A DNA stretch of 64,000 bases from Avichristensenella sp031550535 (lineage in GTDB: Bacteria > Bacillota > Clostridia > Christensenellales > Aristaeellaceae), in contig JAVBOM010000031.1 of the NCBI GenBank assembly GCA_031550535.1, positions 1 through 64,000 of the forward strand, given 5' to 3'. The translations under genes and the position numbers were made by a program. Positions within the stretch are counted from its first letter, which is position 1. Each line of letters opens with the position of its first letter. Below, in pieces: positions 9,147 to 17,124 of the stretch. Under the pieces are notes generated by a model, which worked only from the letters and a program-made list of their open reading frames with translations, had not been told where the DNA came from and made no database searches.

Positions 9147-10288
9147 AATTCGTTGAGGATGCCGTGCTTCAGGCGCGAAAAAACCGCCACTTTGTCTGCG
9201 GCGATTTCTACCTCTGCACCCGTATGCTGACGGGCACCGTGGCCGTGCTGTGCGACGGCATTGGTTCGGGCGTGTACGCGAACGTCTCTGCCATCTCCTG
9301 CGGCAACCGCCTGATGGCCTTGCTCGAAAGCGGCCTGTCCCTGCGCGCCGCCGCCGGGCAGGTCGCCGAATCCATGAACCGCGCCCGCACCGAGGACGCA
9401 CCGTTCGCCGCGTTTGTGGCGCTGCGCATCCTGCCGGGCGGCCATTTCACCGCCTACGCCTACGAAAACCCAGGCCCCATCCTCATCCGGAACGGCACCG
9501 CCACGCCGCTGAAGCAACAGTTCATCGCCCTCAAATACGAGATCATCGCCGAATCCGCCGGCATCCTGGGCGAGGGCGACAGCGTGCTCCTCATGACGGA
9601 CGGCGTCACACACGCGGGCCTTGGCGGCGGCTTCGCCACGGGCTGGGGCATCGACGGCGTCGCGGGTGAGATCAACGCGTACTTCCGCCAGGGCGGCGCG
9701 CCGCACGCACTGCTGCCCCGTGTGCTGCGCACGGCGTACATGATCTCCGGCCGCGCCTACTGGGATGATACGTCCCTCGCGCTGCTGACCTGCCGCGAGG
9801 CGAACGAGCTGACCGTGCTCACCGGCCCGCCTGCCAGCCGCGCGGACGACCGCCGCGTGCTCGAACAGTTCATCACAGCGCCCGGCAGGAAGGCCATCTG
9901 CGGCTCCACCACCACGGACATCGCCGCGCGCGTGCTGGAGAGACCCGCCAAAATCGTCTCGATGGACATCTCGCCGGACAGCCCGCCCGAATACCGCATG
10001 GACGGCGTGGACCTCGTGACCGAGGGCGCCGTCACGCTGAACCAGGCACTGAACCTGCTGGAAAGCGATGTGGACTTGACAGCTGGCGAATCGCCCGTGT
10101 TCCGCCTGTGCCGCCTGTTGCTCGATGCCGACGCGGTGACGCTGCTTGTCGGCGGCGGCTTCAACGCCGCGCAGACCGAGGACAGCCTGCTCCGCCAGCT
10201 CGGCGTCAAGCCCCGCCAGCGTGTGGTGGAGCGCATCGCAGAATTTCTTCGGGAAAAGGGGAAGCTGGTGGTGGTGCGGGCGGTGTAG
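9143..10288 (+). CDS. SpoIIE-family PP2C-type serine phosphatase
   Basis: A 381-residue cytosolic protein with PP2C/SpoIIE metal-binding signatures: VAVLCDGIGSG near residue 34, and LLMTDGVTHAG near 152 as the second acidic site. A C-terminal domain of about 140 residues (from VLEQFITAPGRKAICGSTTT) is of unknown function. The start overlaps the stop of the sensory hydrogenase gene (ATGA), so the two proteins are coupled. Group C hydrogenases are known to cluster with such phosphatases. Dephosphorylation of an unidentified regulator in response to H2 or redox state is inferred. SpoIIE itself is excluded because the membrane region is missing. Confidence 0.8.
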   Translation: MKFVEDAVLQARKNRHFVCGDFYLCTRMLTGTVAVLCDGIGSGVYANVSAISCGNRLMALLESGLSLRAAAGQVAESMNRARTEDAPFAAFVALRILPGGHFTAYAYENPGPILIRNGTATPLKQQFIALKYEIIAESAGILGEGDSVLLMTDGVTHAGLGGGFATGWGIDGVAGEINAYFRQGGAPHALLPRVLRTAYMISGRAYWDDTSLALLTCREANELTVLTGPPASRADDRRVLEQFITAPGRKAICGSTTTDIAARVLERPAKIVSMDISPDSPPEYRMDGVDLVTEGAVTLNQALNLLESDVDLTAGESPVFRLCRLLLDADAVTLLVGGGFNAAQTEDSLLRQLGVKPRQRVVERIAEFLREKGKLVVVRAV

Positions 10289-10866
10289 GGGGAGGATGAG
10301 GAACGTTGGGTCGCTGGCACTTGGATATTGGCGTGCCGTGAACGGCACTCTGTATCCAGCGGTAAGGATTTCTTGCGAAACCCTTTTTCGGCGCGGATTC
10401 TTCAAATCCGCGCCATCGCCGAACCTCCGCCACATTTATATCCGGCCCCAAGGTATTGTCGCACTGGTCGCCTTCGCGCCCATCGCTCTGTACCAGGGTG
10501 AACCTTCGCCTCACCCCATCGCCCACAGGGCGCGCTTGGTTTCGGTTTTGTGCCAGTCGGCACCTTCGGCTCGCTTTTTCCGCCACCGGCGGCACTCACC
10601 TCCGGTGCACTGGCGGAATGCGGCTCCGGTTCTCAGACCCTGCCAAAGGACTTCGGCACCTCGGCATGGTCGTACTGCTTCGCGGTGCTCTGTGCCTCGG
10701 CGAACCTGCGCGCGGTCTATCGCCCCACTGGAGCAACGGCGCACAGGGTCCTTGGGAATCCCTTCATTTTCGCCTTCGGGCGGGAGGGGTTCCTTTGTTT
10801 TACCCCGATGTCAACCGGCCGTGCAGTGCCGCATGCCGCAGATTTTCGCAAACGAGAAGTCATACA
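10289..10866 (+). repeat. Composite repeat block before the padR promoter
   Basis: No gene is supported. In order the stretch holds CTGGCACTTGGATATTG with a GTGCCGT/ACGGCAC dyad (family E, 10310-10360) and a family A copy (10361-10420). A long family D copy follows (10448-10560, including GCCCATCGCTCTGTACCAGG). Pieces of family B (AGACCCTGCCAAAGG near 10636 and GGGAATCCCTTCATTTTCGC near 10754) complete it. Family E returns in reverse at 20155-20217. Confidence 0.75.
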
Positions 10867-10895
10867 TTGGCACGCATCGTACTGTGTGATACTAT
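10867..10895 (+). promoter_or_regulatory. Predicted promoter/operator of the padR operon
   Basis: TTGGCA (10867-10872), a 17-bp spacer and TACTAT (10890-10895) resemble a sigma-A promoter. The dyad TGATACTATGTATCA (10887-10901) overlaps the -10 and suits a PadR autoregulatory operator. The nearest ATG is only 6 nt after the -10. Confidence 0.5.
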
Positions 10896-10900
10896 GTATC

Positions 10901-11290
10901 ATGTCAAACGAAAGCGAGGTGCGAAAGCTGGACAGGAACGAATGGCTATCGCAGGCAAAGCGGGGGATACTGGAATTCAGCATTCTATTACTGATTGAGA
11001 AAAAGGCCATGTACGGATATGAATTGATTTCCACGCTGAACCGCTGGGAGGTGCTGTCCACAGCGGAAGGCACGGTGTACCCCCTGCTCCGCAGGCTGGA
11101 AAAGGAAAACCTGATCGAGTCCTCCTGGCGGGAAACTACCCCGGGTATACCGCCGCGAAAGTATTACGCCCTGACGCGCGGGGGAACGGAGATGCTTCGG
11201 TTCATGAACCTTGACTGGCTGCGTCTCGTGCACGCGATCGCGCAGATCAACTCGGATGAGGAGGTTGGATATGGAAAGCAGAGTGAATGA
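10901..11290 (+). CDS. PadR-family transcriptional regulator
   Basis: Encodes about 129 residues with a PadR winged helix. KRGILEFSILLLIEKKAMYG begins helix 1, then YELISTLNR, GTVYPLLRRLEKENLI (recognition helix and wing) and RKYYALTRGGTEML. The length fits the short PadR subclass. ATG 10901 lies almost at the predicted transcription start, so either the mRNA is leaderless or GTG 10919 is used; the GTG product would start VRKLDRNEWLSQAKRG. The gene overlaps the next by 20 nt. A PadR gene followed by a HAAS-domain membrane protein is a common pair controlling envelope functions, and the dyad over its promoter suggests autoregulation. Confidence 0.88.
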   Translation: MSNESEVRKLDRNEWLSQAKRGILEFSILLLIEKKAMYGYELISTLNRWEVLSTAEGTVYPLLRRLEKENLIESSWRETTPGIPPRKYYALTRGGTEMLRFMNLDWLRLVHAIAQINSDEEVGYGKQSE

Positions 11291-11810
11291 GTACTTGGAT
11301 AAAGTGTCAGCAAACCTGTGCTTGCCGGAATGCGACAAAAGCGATGTGATCGGAGAGATTCGCAATCACATTCATGAGGCGGTCAACAGCCGGGAACCGC
11401 TGGAAAGCGTGCTGGCCAAGCTCGGCGAACCGCGCAAGCTGGCCAAGTCCTACAGCGATTCCTACCATCTCTCCAATGACCAGTTCCGGCTTACGGACAT
11501 ACTCGGCAGCATTGCCTTTTATAGCTCGGTCGCGCTGTCCGGCGTGTTTGTCGTCACGGTTCTGCCGGTCATATCGGTCTCGTTTGTCTTGACATCCATT
11601 TTCGTTCTCGGCGTCGCCGTGACAAATTTCATCGGCCTCACCAACCTGCCCTTCAACCTCGGCTTCACGCCCGTCACCGGTGTGCCACAGATACTCCTGG
11701 CCGTCCTTGTCAGCGCCGTGCTGTTGTTTGTTGCGCGTTATAGCTGGATAGGCCTCAAAAAATACCTGAAATCCGTTTCGAGCAATTACCATAAAAGAAG
11801 GGTAAAGTAG
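11271..11810 (+). CDS. HAAS/DUF1700-type membrane protein paired with PadR
   Basis: A 179-residue protein. Residues 1-70 form a HAAS-like helical domain (MESRVNEYLDKVSANLCLPE then SDVIGEIRNHIHEAV and LAKLGEPRKLAKSY). Three hydrophobic segments follow at about 78-105, 107-125 and 140-160, ending in a basic tail. HAAS domain proteins are typically encoded beside PadR regulators and are thought to be modulating partners, but the mechanism is unknown. ATG 11271 follows GATGAGGAGG and lies inside the padR 3' end. The TAG stop is within GTAGGGCTTCC, a degenerate family A repeat opening. Confidence 0.75.
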   Translation: MESRVNEYLDKVSANLCLPECDKSDVIGEIRNHIHEAVNSREPLESVLAKLGEPRKLAKSYSDSYHLSNDQFRLTDILGSIAFYSSVALSGVFVVTVLPVISVSFVLTSIFVLGVAVTNFIGLTNLPFNLGFTPVTGVPQILLAVLVSAVLLFVARYSWIGLKKYLKSVSSNYHKRRVK

Positions 11811-12142
11811 GGCTTCCTTGCGGAAGCGCCTCGGTATTGTCGCGCTGTCCCCGCCCCGGCATTGTCGTGCTGTGCGCATTCGCGCCCATCGCACTGTACC
11901 AGGGCGAACCTTCGCCTCACCCCATCGCCCACAGAGCACGCTTGGTTTCGGTTTTGTGCCGGGCCGCACCTGCGGGTCGCTTCATCCGCCACCGGCGGCG
12001 CTCCCTCCCCCGGTGCCCTTCGGCCCATCGCTCTGTACCTCGGCGCACCTCCGAGCCGCTGTATCCGCCGCTGGCGGCGCTTCCCTCCGGTGCCCCTTAT
12101 AGCGCCCGATTTTTCAAATCCGCGCCGCCTTTCAGGTAGGCA
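11811..12142 (+). repeat. Composite repeat block (families A and D)
   Basis: No gene is supported. A degenerate A half (CTTCCTTGCGGAAG) is followed by a family D copy (11830-11965) matching the one at 10448-10560 over about 100 bp. Two related GCCCATCGCnCTGTACC segments and a family A right half at 12106-12139 follow. The block separates convergent genes. Confidence 0.7.
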
Positions 12143-13273
12143 TCACTGGAATTCGCACAGCTTATTGGACACGTAGCCGACCTCGCCGGAAGGGAGCACC
12201 ACGCTATACCACCCGTTATCCGCTTTGCCCCGGCTTTCCAGTATGATCCCGGGCGAAACCCCCGCCAGCCATTCGCTGTCCTGGTTCGGCGCGGACCGGA
12301 TGTTGGCGAAGTCATTGCTGGTGATTTTCACAAAGCCCTTGCCTCCCGTGCTTTGGCCCGGTTGCGTGTCATACGCGGTATAGGTGGTCGCGTCGTTTGG
12401 CACATAGCCGATGTAGTCGCTGGCAAAAACTTTATACCAGCCGGAGAAAGCCTGCCCGACACACGCATAGGTTTTCCCGGGATAGATGCAGACAAGGGGG
12501 TTGCCCTCCATGGACGCGAGATTGCGCACAACGACAGAGTCCGCGTTCGTCACGGCAACGGTCCCGATGATCTCGGTGGAACATCCGCCTGATGTGTAAA
12601 ACGGTTCGGTCGCCGCGGGGCCCAGCGGATCACGGCCCCAGGAAGGGGAACCGGTCACCGGATCATCCGAGTAGAAGCCCTGCTCTCCCCCTACGTTGTA
12701 CAGGCCGTAAAACGGCAACGTTTCCGGGCCGGAAGCGGGCAGCGAGCCGCCCCACAGGACCCCGCCCGCCCAGGTTCCGCCAACCCAGCCGACGTAGGCA
12801 TCCGGCAACTCCGCGATTTTCTTGCCGGTCAGATACAGCCGAAACTCGCCCGCGTCATCAAACCCATAAGGGCCCGCGGTGATGACCTTGACCCCGTCGA
12901 TGATCTTTTCTTCACCCTCCACGCCTTCGGTATGAAGGCTGGCGATCCGCATGGCGTACTCAAACTCGCTGGCCCGCCTGACATCCGTAAACGCGCCGCT
13001 GAAGCGACACTCATACCGCGTGCCGTTCGGGTATCCTTCTCCCGTCGCGCCCATATCCCCGTCCTCATAAAAGCCGGAAAATGTTCCGTCCGCGTTGATA
13101 TGAACGTCCGTCCACCACCCGCCCGCGCCGCTCGCGAACGTGAATTTCTCAGGCAGCACCGCAAAAGCGTCGATCGGATTGGCCTGGGCAACGGCGGCAC
13201 TTTTCGGCGCGGGGATTGCGGCCAAAAAGCAGAGAATCGCCAGGGACAAGGCTGCGCGCAGGGCTTTTTTCAT
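12143..13273 (-). CDS. Secreted protein with C-terminal SH3-like domains
   Basis: Encodes 376 residues. A signal peptide (MKKALRAALSLAILCFLAAI then PAPKSAAVA) precedes a unique domain of about 200 residues (SGAGGWWTDVHINADGTFSG, YECRFSGAFTDVRRASEFEY). Two SH3-like modules follow at about 215-290 and 300-376, ending in GWYSVVLPSGEVGYVSNKL. The unique domain contains the fields seen in extracellular lipocalin-like or TIM44-like sensor proteins but I cannot assign a family. ATG 13273 is chosen because AGAGG lies 8 nt upstream; GTG 13282 overlaps that site. It is monocistronic and convergent with the padR operon. No enzyme motif is seen. Confidence 0.75.
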   Translation of the reverse strand: MKKALRAALSLAILCFLAAIPAPKSAAVAQANPIDAFAVLPEKFTFASGAGGWWTDVHINADGTFSGFYEDGDMGATGEGYPNGTRYECRFSGAFTDVRRASEFEYAMRIASLHTEGVEGEEKIIDGVKVITAGPYGFDDAGEFRLYLTGKKIAELPDAYVGWVGGTWAGGVLWGGSLPASGPETLPFYGLYNVGGEQGFYSDDPVTGSPSWGRDPLGPAATEPFYTSGGCSTEIIGTVAVTNADSVVVRNLASMEGNPLVCIYPGKTYACVGQAFSGWYKVFASDYIGYVPNDATTYTAYDTQPGQSTGGKGFVKITSNDFANIRSAPNQDSEWLAGVSPGIILESRGKADNGWYSVVLPSGEVGYVSNKLCEFQ

Positions 13274-13335
13274 CTTCGTCACCTCTCACGTTGTAACCAT
13301 ATAACGCATTCGGAATGCCAAGCATTGCCATCAGC

Positions 13336-13394
13336 GGAAAGGATTTCTCGCGGAATCCGCTTATGGCGCCCGATTTTGCAAATCAGCACCGCCT
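13336..13394 (+). repeat. Family A palindromic repeat
   Basis: GGATTTCTCGCGGAATCC hairpin plus GGCGCCCGATTTTGCAAATC dyad. It sits upstream of the SH3 gene and downstream of the SMP-30 gene. Confidence 0.8.
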
Positions 13395-13474
13395 TCCCGG
13401 ATGATCGTGGCAAAAAAAGAGGCTGTCGCGACAACACCGCTCCAGCCCCATAGCACTCGCCTTGCGCGCCCACT

Positions 13475-14329
13475 TCACCCCGCGAACCTCGCCCCCACCG
13501 GCCCCGAAACCCCCGCGTCCACGCAGAATATCTTTCCCGCGTGCGGCGAATCGTCGTCCTCCGTGGCCGATGTGATGAACAGCGTTCGCATGTCCGGCCC
13601 GCCAAAGCAGCAGGACGTGGTGAACTTCGCGGGCACCTCCACGCGCGCGAGCGTCGCGCCATCCGCCGGATCGTACCGGCAGACGCGGCCGCCGCCCCAG
13701 TGCGCCACCCACAGCATGCCTTCGTCGTCAATCGCCATGCCGTCCGGGATACCCGCCTCGCCCGTGAACGCCACGGCCACGCGATCCGCGCCGAGCGTGC
13801 CCTTCGCCTCATCCCACGCGAACACACGTACGCACTTGTCCGCCGTGTCGATGTAGTACACCGTGCCCCCATCCGCCGAAAATGCCAGCCCGTTGGAGCA
13901 GGTAATTCCCGTCCGCATGGTGCGCACGTTGCCGCACGCGTCCACGCGGTACAGCGACCCGATGCCCGTTTCCCCATGGAACAGGTTCAGCGTGCCCGCC
14001 CAAAATTTGCCCTTCGCGTCGCACTTACCGTCATTAAACCGCACATGCGGCGTCACCGTGTCCGGCCTCGCCAGGCAGGTCAGCGCGCCGTTCTCGTCCA
14101 AGCGGTAGAACCCCGTCGCCATTGCCACGACCAGCCCGCCGCCCTCCGCCAGCGCAACCGCGCCCACGCACTGGCCTAGCATCCACTGCCTTTCATACCC
14201 ATCCGCCAGCCGCCGCGCGTATACCCGGCACCGCGTGATGTCCACCCAGTACAGCGTGCCCTCGCGCTCGTCCCACACCGGGCCTTCGCCCAGCTCAAAC
14301 CGCGCGTCGATACACACTTCCGCCCGCAT
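13475..14329 (-). CDS. SMP-30/gluconolactonase/LRE family hydrolase
   Basis: A 284-residue six-bladed propeller of the regucalcin family. It starts EVCIDARFELGEGPVWDERE, where the metal-binding Glu of GEGPVWD is seen. FNDGKCDAKGKFWAGTL supplies the metal/substrate Asn-Asp pair near residue 105, and NGLAFSADGGTVYYIDT and GIPDGMAIDDEGMLWVAHWG follow. These proteins hydrolyse sugar lactones such as gluconolactone using a divalent metal; the substrate here is unknown. ATG 14329 is selected because GGAGGAGG precedes it by about 8 nt; the frame upstream is repeat sequence. There is no linked sugar dehydrogenase. It lies alone between repeat blocks. Confidence 0.85.
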   Translation of the reverse strand: MRAEVCIDARFELGEGPVWDEREGTLYWVDITRCRVYARRLADGYERQWMLGQCVGAVALAEGGGLVVAMATGFYRLDENGALTCLARPDTVTPHVRFNDGKCDAKGKFWAGTLNLFHGETGIGSLYRVDACGNVRTMRTGITCSNGLAFSADGGTVYYIDTADKCVRVFAWDEAKGTLGADRVAVAFTGEAGIPDGMAIDDEGMLWVAHWGGGRVCRYDPADGATLARVEVPAKFTTSCCFGGPDMRTLFITSATEDDDSPHAGKIFCVDAGVSGPVGARFAG

Positions 14330-14702
14330 GCCCCCGCCTCCTCCGCGTTGTCCCGTATCCGTTGCGTTGATTCCATCGTGTTGAGTCAGTTTTGTTGATT
14401 CCATTGTACGATCATCGCCGGCGGATTGCAACCGGGGTTTTCGCGGATCGACGGCCGCCAGCATCTCCTGCGAAACACCGGAAAGCGCGCCGGGCCGATG
14501 GCCCACGGGTCGTAGGGCGCGCATCGCGCGTCCGTCTTGCAATGCGTCAGCCATGCCTCGCAGCGATCAACACACAATACGTCAAAGGCGCGCGACAGGG
14601 GCTCCCTTCCCCCAACCGCGCGCCCGATCGTCCAAAACCTCTCTCGCCACGGCGGCGCTGATTTGAAAAATCGGCCGCAATATGATGAGCCGCCAGGAAT
14701 CC
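14330..14702 (-). repeat. Repeat-rich intergenic stretch
   Basis: No gene is supported. It contains a family C copy (GGGCGCGCATCGCGCGTCC at 14514-14532) and a degenerate reverse family A copy (14650-14707). The left part of the A copy supplies the TAG stop of the aconitase-family gene. A short duplication, GTTGATTCCAT, near 14366 and 14393 is also visible. Confidence 0.6.
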
Positions 14703-16919
14703 CTACCGCCTATAGTAATTCATCAAACACCCCGCCAAAAGAATCTCCCGCTCCTCCGCCGTCGTCTCCCCCAACGACAGCGAAATCTGCCGCGCGCCCT
14801 TATCGTCCAGCGCCCAGGCCGGTATCTCCCCCCACCCCTGGCGCACCGCCCGCGCGATGTCCGGCACGTACACATAGCCGCCCACTGGCACGTCGGCCTC
14901 GGTCACAAAGGGCAGCATGCCCCAGTTGATCAGGTTGGTGCGGTAGCGTTTCGTCGCGTACGCCCGGGCCAAGTTCGCCACGCCGCCGAGCACGCGCTGG
15001 CAGCTCGCCGCCTGCTCGCGCGCGGAGCCGTCGCCCGGCATCACCGCGAGCACCGCCGTGCCCACGGACACCGCGTCCGCACCCGCCGCCTCCGGGACCC
15101 GGCGCAGCGCCGCCTGGACCTCCCCGTCCGCCGGGAACGCCTTCGCCCGCGCCACGTACCCCGGGTCCTTGCGGCTCAGGGTGAACTCCGCCAGGCGCAG
15201 CGGGTTGGACCGGTAGGACGCCGTCTCGCCCGAAGGGATCAATTCGTCCGTCGTCGTCACCGGGTCGGTCAGGCGGGAGGCGATTTTCACCAGCAGGTGC
15301 GCTTTCAGCGCCGGGATGTCCGGCCAGTCTTTGATGTTCGGCCCGAACACCAGCGGTTCGTCCGCGTTTGCCCGGCCAAAACCGCCAAATACCCGCGCCT
15401 CGTAGGGTGATGGGTCGAAGTGATATTCGGGCACCCCTTCGTCCGCGTCCATCTCCATCGCCGATGTCAGCCGCCCGCCGTTTGCCGCTGTGGCCGCGAT
15501 GGATCGCGCGTCCATCAGCGCGACGAGCGATAGCTGCCCCTCGCCGGGCTTGGACCCCTCCCGGTTCTCGAAGTTGCGCGTCGTATGCCGGACGCTGAAC
15601 GCGCCGCTGGCCGGGGTATCGCCCGCGCCAAAGCACGGCCCGCAGAAGCACTCCCGCAGGATCGCGCCCGCGCGGCACAGCTTTTCCGCCGCGCCGTTTT
15701 TCACCAGCGCGAGATACGCGGGCATGCTGCCCGGGTACACGCCGAGCGAAAACGCGCCGTCGCCGATGCTTTTGCCATGCAGCATGTTCGCCATCACGCA
15801 CAGGTTGTCGTACGTGCCGCCGGAACACCCCGCGACTATGCCCTGATCCACATAAAACGCGCCGTCCCGCACCTTGTCCGTCAGCTTCACCGGCGCCCCC
15901 GGGAACCGCTGCGCGCATTCTTTCTCCAGCTCGCGCAGGATATCGCCCGCGTTCCGCAGGAATGCCGCGATGGGCAGCGCGTTGCTCGGGTGGAACGGCA
16001 GCGCGATCATCGGCTCGATCCTGTCCAGATCGACCTCAATCCCGCCGTCGTACAGCGCCACATCCCCCGGCGTCATCTCCCTGTACGCGTCCTCCCGCCC
16101 GTGCGCCGCATAATACGCCTGCACGCGCGCATCCGTCTGCCAAACGGACGACCAGCACGCCGTCTCCGTCGTCATGACGTCGATGCCGTTGCGGTACTCC
16201 ACCGGCAGGCTCGCCACGCCCTCGCCGATGAACTCCATCACCCGGTTCTTGACAAACCCATTCCCATACACCGCGCTGATGATCGCCAGCGCCACATCCT
16301 GCGGCCCGACGCCCGGCCTCACCCTTCCGCGCAGCACCACGGCGATGACCTCCGGGCGCGGCATGTCGTACCGGCGGCCGAGGAGCTGCTTGGCCAGCTC
16401 GCCGCCGCCCTCGCCCACGCCCATCGTGCCCAGCGCGCCGTACCGCGTATGGCTGTCCGACCCGAGGATCATCCGCCCGCACCCGGCCATCATCTCCCGG
16501 TTGTAGCTGTGGATAACCGCCAGGTTCGCGGGCACGTAGATGCCGCCGTATTTCTTCGCGGCGGACAGCGCGAACCGGTGGTCGTCCTCGTTGATGGTGC
16601 CGCCGACAGCGCACAGGCTGTTGTGGCAGTTGGTCAGCACGTAGGGCATGGGGAACTCCGTCAGCCCGCTGGCCCGCGCGGTCTGGATGATGCCGACATA
16701 TGTGATGTCGTGCGAGGTCAGGCTGTCGAACCTCAGACGCAGCGGGCCGGGTTCCCCTGGATGGCCGGAGTTTTCCGCGCCGCCGTCGTGGTGCGCGGCC
16801 AGGATCCGCGCGGTGATCGTGTTCTCCCGGGCCGAAGGATCGGCGGGGCGCGCCGGGGCGGGCTGGCCGTTCCGGACGGTGTAAGGGCCTTCGCGCAATG
16901 TGATGGGCGATACGGTCAT
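14703..16919 (-). CDS. Aconitase-family hydratase (YbhJ-like) in the citrate lyase locus
   Basis: This 738-residue protein has full aconitase architecture: three N-terminal alpha/beta domains and a C-terminal swivel domain. Visible signatures are LGSDSHTRYG near 152-161, AGCSGGTYDN with cluster ligand Cys365, and CFCGPC with Cys426 and Cys429 as the other [4Fe-4S] ligands. It therefore probably performs a dehydration/hydration on a tricarboxylic or related acid. The length matches YbhJ-type putative hydratases better than LeuC or AcnA. Co-location with citXG and citCDEF suggests citrate or isocitrate as substrate, by inference. ATG 16919 follows GAAGGGAG. The stop lies in a family A repeat. 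Confidence 0.85.
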   Translation of the reverse strand: MTVSPITLREGPYTVRNGQPAPARPADPSARENTITARILAAHHDGGAENSGHPGEPGPLRLRFDSLTSHDITYVGIIQTARASGLTEFPMPYVLTNCHNSLCAVGGTINEDDHRFALSAAKKYGGIYVPANLAVIHSYNREMMAGCGRMILGSDSHTRYGALGTMGVGEGGGELAKQLLGRRYDMPRPEVIAVVLRGRVRPGVGPQDVALAIISAVYGNGFVKNRVMEFIGEGVASLPVEYRNGIDVMTTETACWSSVWQTDARVQAYYAAHGREDAYREMTPGDVALYDGGIEVDLDRIEPMIALPFHPSNALPIAAFLRNAGDILRELEKECAQRFPGAPVKLTDKVRDGAFYVDQGIVAGCSGGTYDNLCVMANMLHGKSIGDGAFSLGVYPGSMPAYLALVKNGAAEKLCRAGAILRECFCGPCFGAGDTPASGAFSVRHTTRNFENREGSKPGEGQLSLVALMDARSIAATAANGGRLTSAMEMDADEGVPEYHFDPSPYEARVFGGFGRANADEPLVFGPNIKDWPDIPALKAHLLVKIASRLTDPVTTTDELIPSGETASYRSNPLRLAEFTLSRKDPGYVARAKAFPADGEVQAALRRVPEAAGADAVSVGTAVLAVMPGDGSAREQAASCQRVLGGVANLARAYATKRYRTNLINWGMLPFVTEADVPVGGYVYVPDIARAVRQGWGEIPAWALDDKGARQISLSLGETTAEEREILLAGCLMNYYRR

Positions 16920-17124
16920 GTATGATGCTCCCTTCTGGATATGGCGTTCGGTGTGGGATGTGGGGTGCGCGAGAACGCCTCCCGTGATGGCTATACATCG
17001 CGCGTCCGTCCTGTGGTACGTGATGCGCGGCAAGCAGTGCGGCGCAATCACGCGCGGATTGACCGTCGCACATACCATAGGGGCGCGCATTGCGCGTTCG
17101 GCATCCCCGAAAATCACGCCGCCC
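16920..17124 (-). repeat. Intergenic stretch with two family C palindromes
   Basis: CATCGCGCGTCCGTCCTGTGG near 16990 and TAGGGGCGCGCATTGCGCGTTC at 17077-17098 are copies of the GCGCGCATCGCGCG element. No gene or clear terminator is seen between citXG and the hydratase gene. Confidence 0.5.
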
